A stretch of DNA of 8,421 nt, taken from assembly GCA_938027385.1 (NCBI GenBank), contig CALJBF010000192.1:1-8421 (forward strand). The letters run 5' to 3'. The position numbers and the translations under genes are program-made. Of this stretch, positions 6,770 through 8,421 are shown piece by piece. This stretch comes from an uncultured Porphyromonadaceae bacterium (lineage in GTDB: Bacteria > Bacteroidota > Bacteroidia > Bacteroidales > Muribaculaceae). Below the pieces are notes generated by a model that saw only the letters and a program-made list of their open reading frames with translations, did no database searches and had not been told where the DNA came from. How positions within the stretch are numbered: position 1 is the stretch's first letter; every line of letters starts with the position of its first letter.

Positions 6770-6783
6770 CAGAATATGCTGTT

Positions 6784-7821
6784 TTATTTGTTTTCAGAGT
6801 TGGGGGTCTGCGATTCTTCGAGCTTTTTCACCCGCTCGAAAATATCGCCGAGGCGTTTCAGGTACACATTCATGCGGGCATAGTCGCCGACCGGCATGGC
6901 AGGTGTGCCCAATACACGCGCGCCGTCGCGCAGGTTCGAGTGCACCCCGCTCTGGGCGCCTATCTGCACATTGTCCCCCACCTTTATGTGACCCGCCAGA
7001 CCTACCTGTCCGCCGATCATGCAGTTCGAACCCACGTGGGTTGAGCCGGCGATACCTGCCTGTGCGGCCATTACGGTATCGTGCCCCACAGTGCAGTTGT
7101 GGGCGATCTGTATGAGGTTGTCGATTTTGGTGCCGGCTCCGATACGTGTCGACCCCATCACCGCGCGGTCTACGGTGGTGTTGGCGCCGATCTCAACGTC
7201 ATCGTCAATCACGACGTTGCCGAGCTGGGGTATTTTCTTGTAATGACCGTCATGAGGGGCGAATCCGAACCCGTCGCCGCCGACCACAACCCCTGAATGG
7301 AGGATGCACCGCGCGCCTATGTGGCAGTTGTGGTACACCTTGACACCGGGTTTCAGCTGGGTGTTGTCGCCGATGACCACATTCTCGCCCACGTATGTCT
7401 GCGGGTATATTTTTACGCCACGCCCCAGACTGACGCCTTTCGCGATATAGGCGAAAGCGCCGATATAGGCGTCATCGGGCACCTCTACACCTTCGGCTAT
7501 GAAACAGGGTTGTTCTATACCCCGGGGTTTCGGTTCAAGCATCTCGGCCACCATCTCAAGAAGGGAGGCCACGGTCGCATACGGGTCGTCGACCCTTATG
7601 AGGGTAGCCTTCACCGGCCTCTCGGCCACGAAGTCACGGCTCACGAGAACCACAGACGATGCGGTCTCATAAATATAATGCGGGTTTTTGGCATTGGCAA
7701 GGAACGAAATAGCTCCCGGATGGCCCTCCTCGATTTTGGCGAATGTAGACACCGCCACGTCGGGATTGCCCTCAACTGTGCCGTTGGCAAGCTGTGCTAT
7801 CTGTGCTGCTGTAAACTGCAT
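6784..7821 (-). CDS. lpxD: UDP-3-O-(3-hydroxyacyl)glucosamine N-acyltransferase
   Basis: LpxD adds the second 3-hydroxyacyl chain, from ACP to the 2-amino group released by LpxC. The 345-residue length is normal (E. coli 341). Residues 1 to about 100 form the N-terminal uridine-binding domain (MQFTAAQIAQL, then FAKIEEGHPGAISFLANAKN). Hexapeptide repeats from about 105 to 300 build the left-handed beta-helix, with the landmark GVVVGGDGFGFAPH (177-190). Catalytic His241 lies in LIQIAHNC, and His278 (GLAGHIKVGD) matches a second conserved histidine of the family. The C-terminal helix (about 311-335) ends in a charged tail (SQTPNSENK). It is the first gene of the lpxD-lpxC/fabZ-lpxA operon. Its ATG directly follows an in-frame TAA, so upstream extension is impossible, and the domain begins immediately at this Met. 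Order of genes is not order of reactions: LpxA acts first. Confidence 0.97.
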   Translation of the reverse strand: MQFTAAQIAQLANGTVEGNPDVAVSTFAKIEEGHPGAISFLANAKNPHYIYETASSVVLVSRDFVAERPVKATLIRVDDPYATVASLLEMVAEMLEPKPRGIEQPCFIAEGVEVPDDAYIGAFAYIAKGVSLGRGVKIYPQTYVGENVVIGDNTQLKPGVKVYHNCHIGARCILHSGVVVGGDGFGFAPHDGHYKKIPQLGNVVIDDDVEIGANTTVDRAVMGSTRIGAGTKIDNLIQIAHNCTVGHDTVMAAQAGIAGSTHVGSNCMIGGQVGLAGHIKVGDNVQIGAQSGVHSNLRDGARVLGTPAMPVGDYARMNVYLKRLGDIFERVKKLEESQTPNSENK

Positions 7822-7881
7822 TTATGTGGTAATGTTATGGAGCCATAAAGGCACTGGTACGCATAGAAGAACCGGCTCCAT
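7822..7881 (-). other. Possible leader peptide ORF ahead of lpxD
   Basis: On the minus strand an ATG at 7881 opens 19 codons (MEPVLLCVPVPLWLHNITT) that end in TAA at 7824-7822, directly joined to the lpxD ATG as TAAATG. A second in-frame ATG at 7893 would add four codons. The peptide is hydrophobic and resembles nothing I know. The stop/start junction would allow reinitiation or coupling if it is translated, but an open frame this short occurs easily by chance, and there is no ribosome binding signal. Confidence 0.2.
7837..7881 (-). promoter_or_regulatory. Stem in the lpxD 5' leader
   Basis: ATGGAGCC (7837-7844) and GGCTCCAT (7874-7881) are perfectly complementary, giving an 8-bp stem with a 29-base loop. 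It ends 15 bases before the lpxD start. The distal arm contains the ATG of the possible leader ORF. It could influence lpxD translation or mRNA stability; the long loop makes strong folding uncertain. Confidence 0.4.
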
Positions 7882-7894
7882 TGGTTTTATCATG

Positions 7895-7902
7895 CAAATT
7901 TG
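7895..7902 (-). promoter_or_regulatory. Candidate -7 box for the lpxDCA operon
   Basis: CAAATTTG is self-complementary and differs from TAnnTTTG by one base. On the minus strand it is preceded upstream by A-rich tracts (runs at 7907-7914 and 7918-7922 seen as T on the plus strand), which may help polymerase binding. No -33 element is clear. The operon promoter should lie between the terminator at 7970 and lpxD, and this is the best match in that interval, giving a leader of roughly 65-70 bases. Confidence 0.3.
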
Positions 7903-7969
7903 GCAATTTTTTTTGGATTTTTAGCACTTTAACACTGAAAATGTGCGGTTTTGCGGCCTAATTCGCTGA

Positions 7970-8010
7970 TAAAAAACACGGTGTGCGTGAATATCGATTC
8001 ACGCACACCG
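7970..8010 (-). terminator. Intrinsic terminator of the M3 peptidase gene
   Basis: A perfect 14-bp stem (arms 7979-7992 and 7997-8010, sequence CGGTGTGCGTGAAT and its complement) closes on a four-base loop. Reading on the minus strand it is followed by TGTTTTTTA, a classic U-tract. It lies 46 bases after the peptidase stop codon and insulates the lpx operon from read-through. The plus strand has no matching T-run after the hairpin, so it is one-directional. Confidence 0.92.
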
Positions 8011-8056
8011 GTAATGTCATATTTATTCGGGTGACACGAAGGTCACACTCAACGGA

Positions 8057-8421
8057 TTACATCAGGCCGCGCTGACGCAGCAGGGCGTCGGCCGACGGAC
8101 GGTGACCGCGGAACTCCTCGAAGAGCACCATCGGATCCTGTGAACCGCCTGATTCAAGAACTTTCTTGAGTTTGGCAGCCGATTCGGCGTCGAACATGCC
8201 ACGCTCTTTGAACAGCTCGTATGCGTCGGCATCAAGCACCTCGGCCCAGATGTAGGTGTAATAACCCGAGGCATAACCCTCGTCGCCGAAGATGTGCTTG
8301 AAGTAGGGAGAGCGGTAGCGGAAGGTCAGTTCGGCGGGCATGCCGAGTTTGTCGGCGACACTCTTCTCGAACGCCTCGACATCGACGTTCCCTTCGGGCT
8401 TGAGATGACCGTAGTGGAGGT
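8057..8421 (-). CDS. dcp: M3-family metallopeptidase, Dcp-like (C-terminal part)
   Basis: The last 120 codons of a gene whose start lies beyond the right edge. The frame stays open to base 8421, so the internal Met at 8341 is not the start. The segment FRYRSPYFKHIFG followed by GYASGYYTYIWAEVLDADAY is the C-terminal substrate-binding region of M3 zinc peptidases. The ending around FRGHRPSADALLRQRGL closely follows remembered E. coli peptidyl-dipeptidase Dcp, which removes dipeptides from peptide C-termini. The HEXXH zinc site would be upstream and outside the window, so activity cannot be confirmed; oligopeptidase A (PrlC) is the main alternative within M3. It has its own strong terminator and appears transcriptionally separate from the lpx genes. 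Confidence 0.92.
   Translation of the reverse strand, partial: LHYGHLKPEGNVDVEAFEKSVADKLGMPAELTFRYRSPYFKHIFGDEGYASGYYTYIWAEVLDADAYELFKERGMFDAESAAKLKKVLESGGSQDPMVLFEEFRGHRPSADALLRQRGLM

Noticed and set aside
6417..7115. A 232-codon open frame on the plus strand, antisense to lpxC and lpxD
   Set aside because: It spans the junction between two unmistakable genes, has an Arg/Ser/Pro-rich sequence with no recognisable domain, and is explained by the codon bias of the opposite strand.
7297..7848. A 183-codon open frame on the plus strand, antisense to the first part of lpxD
   Set aside because: It mirrors the lpxD frame, has no domain, promoter or start signal, and ends in the lpxD leader.
8031..8046. 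GTGAC/GTCAC small inverted repeat just after the peptidase stop
   Set aside because: Five base pairs with a six-base loop is too weak to call, and the strong terminator 30 bases further accounts for transcription end.

Overview
The window is a piece of a Bacteroidota (Bacteroidales) chromosome, most likely from the Muribaculaceae or a close relative. Three things point there. A single gene fuses LpxC to FabZ, an arrangement characteristic of Bacteroidota. The visible promoter -7 elements match the Bacteroidota consensus TAnnTTTG, and no gene start has an obvious Shine-Dalgarno sequence. The coding DNA looks moderately GC-rich by eye, which fits Muribaculaceae better than Bacteroides. The family-level placement is inference. 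The whole window reads as core chromosome; I see no phage, plasmid, insertion sequence or CRISPR signal.

Layout. Positions 1-201 have no gene but carry two copies of a perfect 20-base palindrome in opposite orientation, followed by a hairpin at the end of the first gene. On the minus strand, 202-819 encodes a DUF4136-type lipoprotein and 904-1551 a HAD-family phosphatase; the 84 bases between them are almost entirely inverted repeats. A divergent intergenic region (1552-1642) has a TAnnTTTG box facing each way. On the plus strand, 1643-3097 encodes a MATE-family exporter, overlapped by 29 bases by a FAD-dependent oxidoreductase gene (3069-4646).

That oxidoreductase gene runs tail-to-tail into the lipid A operon on the minus strand, and the two coding regions overlap by 33 bases. 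Read in its own direction, the operon is lpxD (7821-6784), then lpxC/fabZ (6769-5387), then lpxA (5390-4614), with a 14-base gap and then a 4-base ATGA overlap. Together the products supply the first acyltransfer of lipid A synthesis (LpxA), the committed deacetylation (LpxC), the second acyltransfer (LpxD), and the FabZ dehydratase that competes for the same 3-hydroxyacyl-ACP pool. Upstream are a leader of about 75-150 bases, a strong terminator (7970-8010), and the C-terminal part of an M3-family metallopeptidase (Dcp-like) that runs off the right edge.

I did not find a convincing undescribed multi-gene system. The best candidates for a second look are the twin palindromes at the left end, the inverted repeats abutting the lipoprotein start, the leader of lpxD, and the antisense overlap of lpxA with the oxidoreductase gene.
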